A DNA stretch of 64,000 bases, from NCBI GenBank assembly GCA_040756655.1, contig JBFLYN010000007.1, positions 1 through 64,000 on the forward strand. Reading direction: 5' to 3'. The position numbers were made by a program, and so were the translations under genes. This document shows, piece by piece, positions 43,501 through 51,449 of the stretch. Each line of letters begins with the position of its first letter. Within the stretch, counting starts at the first letter, position 1. Under the pieces are notes generated by a model, which saw only the letters and a program-made list of their open reading frames with translations, searched no databases and was not told where the DNA came from. This DNA is from JBFLYN01 sp040756655. GTDB lineage: Bacteria; Bacillota; Sulfobacillia; UBA8153.

Positions 43501-43598
43501 TCGGCCGCCCGGACCGGGCCCGGTAACCCGCTTCCACCTCCTAGGCTCGCCACGAGCATGGTCAAAGCCACCAACAAAACTACCCACCGTCGCACCAC
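40581..43598 (-). CDS. large secreted subtilisin-like serine protease (S8) with PA and C-terminal Ig/FlgD-like domains
   Basis: About 1005 residues. A signal peptide (VRRWVVLLVALTMLVASLGG) leads to an I9-type inhibitor propeptide. The S8 catalytic domain follows, with Asp in VAILDDGVDYTHPHLGG, His in GDSHGTHVAATAAG and Ser in ASGTSMAAPHMAGAAAL. A PA domain is inserted between His and Ser (GNQALAAGAAGLIIYND). The C-terminal third holds beta-sandwich modules: a FlgD-like part (GTYTVNWNGRTSTGANLA) and two Ig-like bacterial domains with NGVEVVV and ATDPAGNTTTL. Start is GTG at 43598, seven bases after AAAGGAG, which places the signal peptide exactly at the N-terminus. It probably acts outside the cell. 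Confidence 0.9.
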   Translation of the reverse strand: MVRRWVVLLVALTMLVASLGGGSGLPGPVRAAETSRLLEYLYYLDTGHDGLVTVIVRLSEEPAAVHAAAFKNLGQQTAAAARAKQLGKVRAEQARVMGAIGAQGVQVTPGFRFEEAYNGFTLTLPANEIPLLAGIPGITGIFADVEVVHHRVFPEGDDHSIDLHYSVDAVGAPAAWAAGYTGEGILVAILDDGVDYTHPHLGGGIGPGFKVVGGYDFRALRDDPMPVPGDSHGTHVAATAAGLYGVAPGASILAVRVLGGSLFNNLSPVMAGIDYAVRMGAHVANMSLGLLDAYGPTDNPWAEMVSNAVRAGVVFTNSNGNNGPAYYTVGMYASSPHAIGVGAVDVRPIPYPRVTVVETGAVLVGGAYSVPFPAELLGVELDVVDVGFGNTPAYYEGKNVAGKIAIALRGGLTGEDATFVNKGNQALAAGAAGLIIYNDAARWTDFSAAFPALPGFTMSHPNGLAVIANPRIIVDNFEAGYQMAGFSSRGPTVDLAQIKPDISAPGVSIVAAVPFGVDPAGVRAASGTSMAAPHMAGAAALMLQANPSWTPEQVKLAAMNTAADLGTNIWGVQYRVVDQGAGFLDVSRAVAPSLALSPGSVSFGHLTAEHGYTRTRQLTVSTYVTGGRYRVEVVPRGAHAGVAVTAESSPIIHLTGRNRQHTIALTATIDPGLAQAGEYEGYVYLVNTSDPADSYRVPYFLVYRAPVSNLQVSNRFVGAGAHQFIDVTFTTGQPLNNWYLGTMAGTRFTANQGTLAPGTYTVNWNGRTSTGANLAEGGWNIGVWYQLPGSATFVFGATYARIWVDRTRPIIRMDAAFPGLTNQPELVVTGAVSDAAMHNFGGVAGWVMVNGVKAELSYRYPALLFPQNTELAFRQRVTLAEGENTIIIYAEDAAGNRSLDTFTYEVFLDTVAQLTLTELTAFHYRYNRTELVVAGITEAGAVVTINGVEVVVCPEELAFAHLVELDKGTNVLVIEATDPAGNTTTLTRMITVQSNKQPASLIPVR

Positions 43599-44087
43599 CG
43601 GCACGCTCCTTTCAGAAAAGACTGCCATATCATTCCATAGTCTCCCACCACATTCCTTCCGCCTTGCGTGATCTTTTGCTGCTCCATCAATCGCGTCTCT
43701 CCGGGCCCGGTGCTGGCCGGAACCCGCTGGCTGCGGGGTCCTGCTGCGCCTCCGGGCAGTGTCCCGGGGTGCCACCCGGCCAGGCAACGCTGCACTCCCG
43801 CCATGGCTCCCAGGGACCCCGCGGCAAACGTCCACTTCCCGTTGTTGATGAACCGGGATGACCACGAGGAGCTGGTGCCGCCTTAGCGAGGATGTCATCA
43901 GCGGCCTGGTGCCTGCCACCGGAAACTAGTGCCGCGCGCACCAGGGGATAGTGACAGCGGGCGGCGCCTGGCGGGGTGGGTTCCAAGAGCCATGGTGCCA
44001 GGAGGCTCCTACCTGATGTAGCCCTTGAGCTGCTTCCCCTGGCCGGGGTAGAATGGGCGTAGCACGGTGTTGCCTGGAGGTGTCCAG
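43599..44087. other. 489-base divergent intergenic region
   Basis: Between the divergent subtilase and lipoprotein genes. It contains the promoter at 44025-44054 and presumably the subtilase promoter on the other strand. I see no further gene or repeat. Confidence 0.5.
44025..44054 (+). promoter_or_regulatory. probable promoter of the lipoprotein gene
   Basis: TTGAGC (44025-44030), an 18-base spacer and TAGAAT (44049-44054), 34 bases before the ATG at 44088. Confidence 0.5.
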
Positions 44088-44732
44088 ATGAAAATGGCGG
44101 CCCTTGGGGTTGCATGGTGGCTTTGTCTGATGGGGCTGGCTGGGTGCACCGGACACGGGGTAACGCCTGCCTTCAGGGAGAGACAGCATCCAGACCACCC
44201 CGGAAAGACCATCGTCGTCCAGGCTGAGGGCCTGGTAAGACCTTCCCTGTCCACTGCCCTGAGGCCCCTGCTTACAGCCGGGCTCGAGATGAGGCTGGGC
44301 ATCTGTGCTGATGCCCTTGAGGGCAAGTCCACCGGTGAGGTCGAAGAGCTGGTCGGCAGGCTGAAAGACACCGTTTACGCCGTGTCACAGGTGATCGCTT
44401 CTGCCCATGACCAGCTCAACCGGTACCTTTGGCCGGATCGCCAAAGCCGAGGGGTCTCCCTGGGTAAGCTCAAGCAGGGCATGGCCGAACTGGAGAGAAC
44501 CTGGGAAAACGTGCGGTTCCAGCTAGACGAGCTCCACGACCTGCCGGCGGTGGCTGCCTTGGTCCGCGACGTCGACCGGGCATTCAAGGAGGTAAGTAAC
44601 TCGTCCCTGTTTAACCGCAAGTCACTGGCCATCGCTCACAACATTTTCCACGACCTAGAAAGCATTTGGCTGGGAACTGAACCTCCGCCCCATGGAGCAA
44701 CAGAGACCGGGAGTATCCTCTCGGGCCAGTAA
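44088..44732 (+). CDS. lipoprotein of unknown function
   Basis: A 214-residue exported lipoprotein. The signal sequence MKMAALGVAWWLCLMGLAGC ends in a lipobox with the modified Cys at residue 20. The mature part is mostly alpha-helical and charged (GKSTGEVEELVGRLKDTVYA, KLKQGMAELERTWENVRFQL), suggesting a helical bundle anchored on the outer face of the membrane. Start ATG at 44088 follows GGAGGTG. No family recognised. It stands between two protease genes but nothing links them directly. Confidence 0.7.
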   Translation: MKMAALGVAWWLCLMGLAGCTGHGVTPAFRERQHPDHPGKTIVVQAEGLVRPSLSTALRPLLTAGLEMRLGICADALEGKSTGEVEELVGRLKDTVYAVSQVIASAHDQLNRYLWPDRQSRGVSLGKLKQGMAELERTWENVRFQLDELHDLPAVAALVRDVDRAFKEVSNSSLFNRKSLAIAHNIFHDLESIWLGTEPPPHGATETGSILSGQ

Positions 44733-44868
44733 TACGCCGTCATCGCGTTCCCGCTGGACGTGGCCCGGACGCCATGGGGCAACCCCCAGCCGTGCGGCGA
44801 AGCCCTGGGGGAGACGTCGTCCCCCCGGAGTTGCCCTGACCCGGCTGGATGTTGTCACCTCCGGTATG

Positions 44869-45762
44869 CTAGAACCGGTCGCCACCGTAGGCTGCCAGCA
44901 ACGAGCCGGGGATGGCCATCCTTGCCGTCTTGAGTGGATCCACCACCTGGCTGACCTGTAGCTGTCCCACCAGGCTCAGGAGCATGGCAGCATGGTTTAG
45001 AGTCAGTCCCGTCCGCGCCATCACAAAGGAGACCGCGTGCTCGATGGCCAGCTGGGAGGCTTCGTCCAAGGTTAGCGCCGACGCCAGGATGTACCAGGTG
45101 CCTTGGTACTTTACCACCGGGCCGGGCTCCTGTCGCCCTTTCACCAGGTCCACGGTGACGGTGACTTCTCCCGGCACTTCCAACCCGCACACCACGATCT
45201 CCCCGTCGCCCATGAGGGCGTGCAAGTCGCCCATGGCCAGTCCTGCTCCCGGCGTGAACACCGGGAGATACACCATGGCTCCTTCCCGGATCAGCCTGGT
45301 GTCCACATTGCCTCCATGGGGACCGGGAGTTCCACATGGCACCGTCTCCTCTTCCGGCTGCGTCCCTATGACCCCGATCATGGGCTCCATCACCAGTTCT
45401 ACCTTCCCGAACTTGGCCCGCCCCTGGGTGATGGCTATGATCCGGGTTTCTTCGCGGGTGACCAGGTCTCCCAGTGCCCCAAAACCCGGTACGGCGATCA
45501 TGGTGCCTTTGGGGCCTACCTCTATCTTCTCCACAGAAACGGCCAGGGTATCTCCCGGCTCGGCTCCCACTACGGCCAACGGACCGGTGGCCGGGTTGAT
45601 GTTCTCCCACCCTACCTCGAAGAATGAGTGGCTTTCCTCCTGAAGCCGGTTGGAAAAGCAATCCCGGGTCTCGAAAACCACCTGCGTTCCCGGCGGCACG
45701 GTGGCGGCCGGACTATGGCCCGGAGAAAAGGCGTAGATGGCACTGGATGCTGCTATGCGCAT
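44869..45762 (-). CDS. acetamidase/formamidase family protein
   Basis: A 297-residue protein of the FmdA/AmdA family, which hydrolyses formamide, acetamide or similar short amides. Family motifs include VFETRDCFSNRL, SFFEVGWENINPATGPLAV, CGTPGPHGGNVDTRLI and GDLHALMGDGEI. The ATG at 45762 lies in a region overlapped by the 5' end of a divergent frame, but the second subtilase probably starts further on. The physiological substrate is unknown. Possible role in nitrogen release alongside the histidine genes is only inference. Confidence 0.87.
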   Translation of the reverse strand: MRIAASSAIYAFSPGHSPAATVPPGTQVVFETRDCFSNRLQEESHSFFEVGWENINPATGPLAVVGAEPGDTLAVSVEKIEVGPKGTMIAVPGFGALGDLVTREETRIIAITQGRAKFGKVELVMEPMIGVIGTQPEEETVPCGTPGPHGGNVDTRLIREGAMVYLPVFTPGAGLAMGDLHALMGDGEIVVCGLEVPGEVTVTVDLVKGRQEPGPVVKYQGTWYILASALTLDEASQLAIEHAVSFVMARTGLTLNHAAMLLSLVGQLQVSQVVDPLKTARMAIPGSLLAAYGGDRF

Positions 45763-45838
45763 CTGTATCCTCCTTCACAACTCGAGTGAACCTGCATATT
45801 ATGTCCACCAAACGGTGTCTTTCGAGGGAGGCCGTCCA

Positions 45839-46957
45839 TTGTCCTTGTCACCTAGGCATCGCTACCTCTTTCACACCACCCAAGGCGCGAGCCCAACCGA
45901 CATCCGGCGGCTGGTAGGCGGCACGGCCAAGTACCTGCCCCGGGTTGACATGTGGGTCGGCTACCTTCCACCCGCCAGGCTCGCCAGCCTCAGCCGGACC
46001 GGGTGGCTGGAGTGGTCCGAACCCGACCGGGGTATACAGGTACCCCCGCCCGTGGCACGCCACCGCCCGCCCGCCTCCCGTCCCTGGGGCGTGGACTTCG
46101 TTGACGCCCCCGCCGCCTGGCCCCTCACCGAGGGTGAAGGTACCCGGGTCGCAGTCATCGATACGGGCATCGACTACCGGCACCAGAACCTGACCACCGG
46201 CATTGGGATAGGCGTCAACCTGGTGTCTCCCGGTTCCCGCCCCCAAGATGACTCCGGGCACGGCACCCATGTGGCAGGTACCATCGCCGCCCGGACCGGT
46301 GCCCGGACCATCCCCGGGCTGGTTGGCGTGGCCCCGGCCGCCACCATCTACCCGGTCAAAGCGTTTGATCGTAACGGCATGGGCAGCCTCAGTTGGGTAG
46401 TGGAGGCCATCGACTGGTGCATAGCCATGCAGGCTTCCGTGGTCAACATGAGTTTCGGTCTGGCCAAAGAAAGCCAGGCCCTGTCCCACGCTCTGGCCCA
46501 CGCCGCCCGGGCCGGGCTGGTGCTGGTGGCGGCAGCAGGCAACCGGGGGCAGGCCGGTCCGGTAGACTGGCCCGCGCGCTATCCGGAAGTGCTGGCCATC
46601 ACTGCGCTGGCCAGGGGCGGCGCCTGGGCGGATTTCTCTAGCCGGGGACAGGAGGTGGCGCTGGCGGCCCCCGGCCACGAGGTAGTCTCGTCTTGGCCCG
46701 GGCGTGGTCACCCGGTGGCTCTTTCCGGGACGTCCATGGCCTGCCCGCACGTGACCGGCGTGGCCGCCCTCATCCTGGGGTACCGGCCGCGACTGCCGCG
46801 CGAGCTTGTCCACCAGGCGCTCATCATGGGCGCCCGCCGTTTGCCCCACCTCGCCTCCGACCAGCAGGGCGCGGGCGTGGTCAGTGCTACTGGCTCCCTA
46901 GGCCATGTAAACGGTAAAACGGAAAGCCCCGCGCCGACCGCCACTCCCCGGGGCTAA
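45839..46957 (+). CDS. subtilisin-like serine protease (S8), no signal peptide
   Basis: A protein of 372 residues. After an ~80-residue prodomain-like part (DIRRLVGGTAKYLPRVDMWVG), the catalytic domain shows Asp in VAVIDTGIDYRHQN, His in DSGHGTHVAGTIAA and Ser in LSGTSMACPHVTGVAAL. No signal peptide is seen from the start chosen here, TTG at 45839, seven bases after GGGAGG. It may be intracellular or exported another way. The frame is open to 45737. The stop overlaps the end of the convergent Cys-cluster gene by three bases. Confidence 0.83.
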   Translation: MSLSPRHRYLFHTTQGASPTDIRRLVGGTAKYLPRVDMWVGYLPPARLASLSRTGWLEWSEPDRGIQVPPPVARHRPPASRPWGVDFVDAPAAWPLTEGEGTRVAVIDTGIDYRHQNLTTGIGIGVNLVSPGSRPQDDSGHGTHVAGTIAARTGARTIPGLVGVAPAATIYPVKAFDRNGMGSLSWVVEAIDWCIAMQASVVNMSFGLAKESQALSHALAHAARAGLVLVAAAGNRGQAGPVDWPARYPEVLAITALARGGAWADFSSRGQEVALAAPGHEVVSSWPGRGHPVALSGTSMACPHVTGVAALILGYRPRLPRELVHQALIMGARRLPHLASDQQGAGVVSATGSLGHVNGKTESPAPTATPRG

Positions 46958-47451
46958 CCGGCCCGCGGAGGGCGCTGGTGAGTGTAGTAATGGATAACAC
47001 CGGGAGCCTCCAGGCAGAAAGCTTCCAGGTCCAGGGCCTCTAGGTCGTGAAGGACGTGTAGCGCAGCCGTTATGCGGGCGGCCAGTTCCTTGGTGCGGTG
47101 GTAGTTGGCGAGGTAGGCCCGGCGTTCCCTGGGAGAAGGAAGCAGGCGCACCGGGTCGCAAAGGTAGGTGCGGCAAAGCAGCGGGCGCTGGGACACCCGC
47201 AGGGTGCAACCAGCGCCCTGGCGGTGGAAAGCACACTTATCGCTGTCCCCCATGACCTTTAGCTCCGTGCCCCCGGCCCGCATCTCCGTGTCGCGGCGGC
47301 CCACCAAGGCGCTTAGGAACTCCCGCTCTCCGGCTACCACCAGCTGGGCCAGGTCAGCCAGCGTCCAGGCCGGCCTCCAGTTACAGCAACCGTTTTTGAA
47401 GTTACGGGTGTAACAGAGGCGACAGCGCGCCGCCCTCACGTAGCTTTCCAT
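46954..47451 (-). CDS. YkgJ-type cysteine-cluster protein
   Basis: A 165-residue cytosolic protein. It has a series of Cys residues (AARCRLCYTRN, NGCCNWRP, DSDKCAFH, GAGCTLRVSQRPLLCRTYLC), the pattern of the YkgJ / zinc- or iron-chelating Cys-cluster family (CxxCC and CxIYxxRPxxCRxYxC-like). Function of the family is unknown. ATG at 47451 is chosen from its context; GTG codons up to 47493 are possible, and the ribosome site is not clear. Confidence 0.7.
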   Translation of the reverse strand: MESYVRAARCRLCYTRNFKNGCCNWRPAWTLADLAQLVVAGEREFLSALVGRRDTEMRAGGTELKVMGDSDKCAFHRQGAGCTLRVSQRPLLCRTYLCDPVRLLPSPRERRAYLANYHRTKELAARITAALHVLHDLEALDLEAFCLEAPGVIHYYTHQRPPRAG

Positions 47452-47678
47452 TCCTCGCCAGACCACAAGACCCACCCAGCCCACCCCCGCCACTAGATTT
47501 AGCCACCGGGCCTAGTATTCCTGCCGGGCCCTCTGAGAACTCTGGGTGCCGCAGGGCACCGGCTTGCCCCCTGCTCTACCGTGTCCCCTGCCCCCGGCTG
47601 CCCGGTGAGACCGGGGCAGGTAATGCCCAACCACCCGTGGAATTCCCGCCCACATGGGGACATGGAGGAGGTACGGTA

Positions 47679-50003
47679 ATGGGCGACCAGGTAACACTCG
47701 CTGGAGAGCTATCCCGCGAAGTATATGCCCGGGCCGAACGCTTGCTGCCCTGGAACGTCAGGCAACTCATCTTCCGGGCGGAGGTCAGGCCCCGGTGGAA
47801 AGACGGCGGTGACGCATTCCACTATCTTAACTGGACACGGGAGGGCAAGGAGTTCGTGCTGGTCGACCCGGCCGCCGGCCACCGGCAGCCTGCGTTTGAC
47901 CACGCCCGAATGGCGAAGGCCCTGTCGCTGGCCACCGGCGCCCGCTACGTGCATAACCAGCTTCCCTTCGACGAGTTCCAGTTCACAAGGGACGACGGTG
48001 CCGTTGAGTTCCGGGTGGACGAGACCGCCTGGCGCTGTGACCTCTCCACTTACCAGTGTGTGCAGGTAGACCCAGACCGGTTAGCCCGGCCGGGCGAGTT
48101 GCCATCACCCGATGGACGGTGGGCGGCCCGGGTGGAGGAGCACGACCTCTATATACGCTGCCTTCACTCCGGAGAGGAACACCGCCTGACCTTTGACGGT
48201 GAACCCTACTACGATTATGCAACGGCCCCGGAAGCGCGCACCACCGGGGTAACCGACCGGCTGGCAAAGAAGCCCCTCCCCCCGGTGGCAGTGTGGTCGC
48301 CGGATTCCAGGCGCCTGGTAACCCACCGGCTCGACCAGCGGCAGGTGGCGGACCTGCACTTGGTCCAGTCGGTGCTCCCGGACGGCGGGTGGCGCCCCCG
48401 GTTGCACTCCTACCGCTACGCCATGCCCGGTGACGAGCACGTACCGCTGGCGAGCCTGGTGGTCTTCGACATCACCCGGCGCACACGCGTCGACATAGCC
48501 GCCCACCCGCTACTGGCGCCGGCGCGCACTCCCGTGGAAATGGGCATGGTCTGGTGGAGCACAGACGGTGAGAGGATCTACTACATCGAGGAAGCACGCG
48601 ACCACCGGACGGCCAGGCTGTGCGAGGCCCGCTCCAGCTCCGGGGAGGTCCGTACCATCCTCGAGGAACGGTGTTGTACGTATGTGGACCTCAGTCCCGA
48701 CCGGTTTCCGCCGTGCGTGCGGGTGGTAAGTGGCGGCCAGGAGGTGATCTGGTTTTCCGAGCGCGACGGGTGGGGTCACCTTTACCTGTACGGCACCGAC
48801 GGGCAGCTCAGGGGCCAGGTCACTCGTGGGCCCTGGTTGGTGCGGGAACTTCTCCACGCCGATGACAACGAGCGCTGGGTCTATTTTACCGCCGGTGGGC
48901 GCGAAGGAGGCGATCCGTACCTACGACGGCTCTACCGTGCCCGTTATGACGGTAGCGCCATCGAACTACTCACTCCCGAAGATGGCGATCACCAGGTGAC
49001 CATGGCTCCCAGCGGCCGTTACTTCGTGGACACCTGGTCGCTGGTGGACACGCCGCCCGTGACCGTCCTGCGCCGTGCCGATGGGACTTGGATCTGCCAG
49101 CTGGAACGTGCCGACATCGGACTCCTGGAGGCCACCGGGTGGAAAGCGCCGGAGCGGTTCCAAGTGAAGGCCCGGGACGGGATCACCGACATCTACGGAG
49201 TCCTTTACCTGCCTTCTGATTTCGACCCGGGATGCCGGTACCCGGTGCTGGACGATATCTACCCCGGGCCGCAACGGGTCCGGTCTTCCGCCTGCTTTGC
49301 CGTGGGCGCCACCCGGGGAGATGAGTCTTACTGGCACGCGCAGGCCACCGCCGAACTCGGTTTCGCCGTGGTCACCATCGACGGCATGGGCACGCCTTAC
49401 CGCTCCAAGGCGTTCCACGACCGGGCCTACGGCCAAAACTTCGGCGAAGCCGGCGGGCTGGCCGACCATGTCTGTGGACTACAGCAACTGGCCCGGGAAC
49501 GACCATACCTGGACCTGGCGCGGGTGGGCATCTACGGGCACTCGGGGGGAGGTTACGCAGCCGCTCGGGCCATGCTGGTCTACCCGGACTTTTACCGCGT
49601 GGCGGTTTCCTCCGCCGGCAATCACGACCAGCGGAGCTACCTGGCGGCCTGGGGCGAACGGTACCTGGGACTGCTGGAAGGCGACGGTTACTCGGCACAG
49701 GCCAACTCGGACCTGGCCGACCGTCTTGCCGGGAAACTGCTGTTGGTCTACGGCGACATGGATGACAATGTTCACCCGGCGATGGTGCTCCAGCTAGTCG
49801 ATGCCCTGATCCGGGCCAACCGGGATTTCGACCTCCTGGTTTTGCCCAACTGCAACCATAACTTTAACTCCTCGTACTTCCTGCGCAGGCGGTGGGATTA
49901 CTTTGTCCATCACCTGCTGGGCCTGGCGCCTCCCGCCGGTTACCGGCTCCAGGACCGGCCGGCAGGAGATACGCCACGTGCGGGTGGGGGGGGTAAAGGA
50001 TAG
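47679..50003 (+). CDS. S9 family peptidase (dipeptidyl peptidase IV-like)
   Basis: A 774-residue serine peptidase. Residues ~1-480 form a beta-propeller-type domain (DPV-IV N-terminal region, with WSPDSRRLVTHRLD and SERDGWGHLYLY). The C-terminal alpha/beta hydrolase domain has the nucleophile elbow GIYGHSGGGYAAA, the acid in VYGDMDDNVHP and the His in NCNHNF. No signal peptide is visible, so it may be cytosolic and act on oligopeptides. ATG at 47679 follows GGAGGAGG. It ends with a Gly-rich tail, and a slightly A-rich stretch follows the stop. Confidence 0.87.
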   Translation: MGDQVTLAGELSREVYARAERLLPWNVRQLIFRAEVRPRWKDGGDAFHYLNWTREGKEFVLVDPAAGHRQPAFDHARMAKALSLATGARYVHNQLPFDEFQFTRDDGAVEFRVDETAWRCDLSTYQCVQVDPDRLARPGELPSPDGRWAARVEEHDLYIRCLHSGEEHRLTFDGEPYYDYATAPEARTTGVTDRLAKKPLPPVAVWSPDSRRLVTHRLDQRQVADLHLVQSVLPDGGWRPRLHSYRYAMPGDEHVPLASLVVFDITRRTRVDIAAHPLLAPARTPVEMGMVWWSTDGERIYYIEEARDHRTARLCEARSSSGEVRTILEERCCTYVDLSPDRFPPCVRVVSGGQEVIWFSERDGWGHLYLYGTDGQLRGQVTRGPWLVRELLHADDNERWVYFTAGGREGGDPYLRRLYRARYDGSAIELLTPEDGDHQVTMAPSGRYFVDTWSLVDTPPVTVLRRADGTWICQLERADIGLLEATGWKAPERFQVKARDGITDIYGVLYLPSDFDPGCRYPVLDDIYPGPQRVRSSACFAVGATRGDESYWHAQATAELGFAVVTIDGMGTPYRSKAFHDRAYGQNFGEAGGLADHVCGLQQLARERPYLDLARVGIYGHSGGGYAAARAMLVYPDFYRVAVSSAGNHDQRSYLAAWGERYLGLLEGDGYSAQANSDLADRLAGKLLLVYGDMDDNVHPAMVLQLVDALIRANRDFDLLVLPNCNHNFNSSYFLRRRWDYFVHHLLGLAPPAGYRLQDRPAGDTPRAGGGGKG

Positions 50004-50266
50004 GTATTCGGGGGATGCAGCTTTTTAGCCTTCTTCCGCCAGCCAGCATCCCAACCCTAGAAGACCCGCCGGTTGCACACCCGTGGCGCTGGGGGCCGTG
50101 AAGAGGAGTGCCGCCACACTAGGCCGGGATCCACACCAGGGGCCAGATGTCCGCCCCGGCCGGGAGGCGCTGGTGGGGCCGTACGGGGGCCTTTTGGGCG
50201 CCACACCGGGCGGCCAAGGCCGGAAACCCTTTGGACCGGTTCCGGGCCGGCAGGCTGGCTTCTCCC
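50004..50266. other. intergenic region before the YqhV relic
   Basis: No gene or repeat recognised in these 263 bases. Long open frames here on both strands look like high-GC chance frames. Confidence 0.4.
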
Positions 50267-50516
50267 TCAGCGCGTGCCCAGGAACATCAGGACCACTCCG
50301 GCGACGACCAGGGCCAGTTTGGCCGGGGACAATGCGGCTGCCAGCCCCAACAGCCGACACCAGAAGAAACACCAATGGACCAATGCTGCCGATGAGGGCG
50401 TTGATCCTCACCGCCGGGTCCACCCGGCCCAGCCGGAGCATGAAAGCAGCGGCCGCCAGGTTGAAGAGGCCAAATGCAAACCGGATCATAAACATGATCA
50501 GCACGGTACGGTTCAA
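50267..50516 (-). pseudogene. YqhV (DUF2619) family membrane protein, frameshifted
   Basis: The first part reads FMIRFAFGLFNLAAAAFML and VDPAVRINALIGSIGPLVFL, matching the N-terminal two-thirds of YqhV-like small membrane proteins found in spore formers. After LLVSAV the continuation LSPAKLALVVAGVVLMFLG is in another frame and ends at a TGA at 50267-50269. A single-base change in the GTTGGGGC stretch restores one frame of ~80 residues. It may be a real relic or an assembly error. Confidence 0.65.
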
Positions 50517-50646
50517 GGATTGCGCACCACCGCCCCGGGGGCGGCAGGTCCCTCCTCTCTTCCTCCCAACCGCCGCCAGCCGGGCAGGGACATTCGGCTG
50601 GTATAGTGTACACCGGAAGGACCGTGCTGCCACCCACCCCGGCCAA

Positions 50647-51444
50647 CTACTTTCCCAGGCGCACCCGGACGGCCTGAAGCTCCGGCAGCTCGAGGATCAT
50701 GGCGGACACGCGGCCGAACGACTCCACCTCTCCGGTGGCGGTAAACTGGCGGTACCCCTGCCGCCCGGGGGGCCGGAGCATGCCCCGGGCACTGAGTTCA
50801 TCCTCAAGTATTCCCACCGTGGTCAGGGCCGGATCCACCAGGCTTACGTCATCGCCAAGGTACTCCTGGATCCAGCGGGCCAGGAGAGGGTAGTGGGTGC
50901 ACCCCAGGATGACCGTATCCACTTTGGCCCGGGCCAGGGGCCCCACGTACTCCGCCACCGCAGCCTGGATGGCCGGTTCGTCGTCGAGGCCGCTTTCTAC
51001 CAGCGGGGCAAATTTCGGGCAGCCCTGGGCGATCACCTCCACCCCGGGGACCAGCTCCTTCATACGTCGCTGGTAAGCACCGCTCTTTACCGTGCCTTCG
51101 GTGGCCAGCAAGCCGACCCGGCCCCGGGTGGTGCGCGCGGCCAAGCGGGCGCCGGGTTCGATGACCCCGACTACCGGGAAAGGCGCCCGGGCACGGGCCG
51201 CTTCCAGCCCGGCGGCGGTGGCAGTGTTGCACGCAATGACCAGCGCCTTGGCGCCCCGGGCGTCCATGAAATCCACTACTTCCAGCACATACTGGCGGAC
51301 CTGCTCCTGCAGTTGGGGCCCGTAGGGCATGCGCGCCGTGTCTCCCAGGTAGAGCAAATCCTCCTGGGGCATGCGCAGTAGCATCTGGCGCACCACCGTC
51401 AGACCGCCCACTCCCGAATCAAACACTCCTATAGGGCCATCCAT
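50647..51444 (-). CDS. murI: glutamate racemase
   Basis: Interconverts L- and D-glutamate for peptidoglycan. The 265-residue protein has PIGVFDSGVGGLTV at the start (with the catalytic Asp), the first catalytic Cys in VIACNTATAA, PVVGVIEPG, and the second Cys in LGCTHYPLLA. The ATG at 51444 lies just after the homoserine dehydrogenase stop, with AGGGGTG upstream; the frame is open to 51480. It is the last gene of dapA-hom-murI. Confidence 0.93.
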   Translation of the reverse strand: MDGPIGVFDSGVGGLTVVRQMLLRMPQEDLLYLGDTARMPYGPQLQEQVRQYVLEVVDFMDARGAKALVIACNTATAAGLEAARARAPFPVVGVIEPGARLAARTTRGRVGLLATEGTVKSGAYQRRMKELVPGVEVIAQGCPKFAPLVESGLDDEPAIQAAVAEYVGPLARAKVDTVILGCTHYPLLARWIQEYLGDDVSLVDPALTTVGILEDELSARGMLRPPGRQGYRQFTATGEVESFGRVSAMILELPELQAVRVRLGK

Positions 51445-51449
51445 GTCCT

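Noticed and set aside
50083..51381. 432-codon plus-strand frame across the YqhV relic and murI
   Set aside because: Runs antisense to murI, has no motif, and has a composition of chance high-GC frame.
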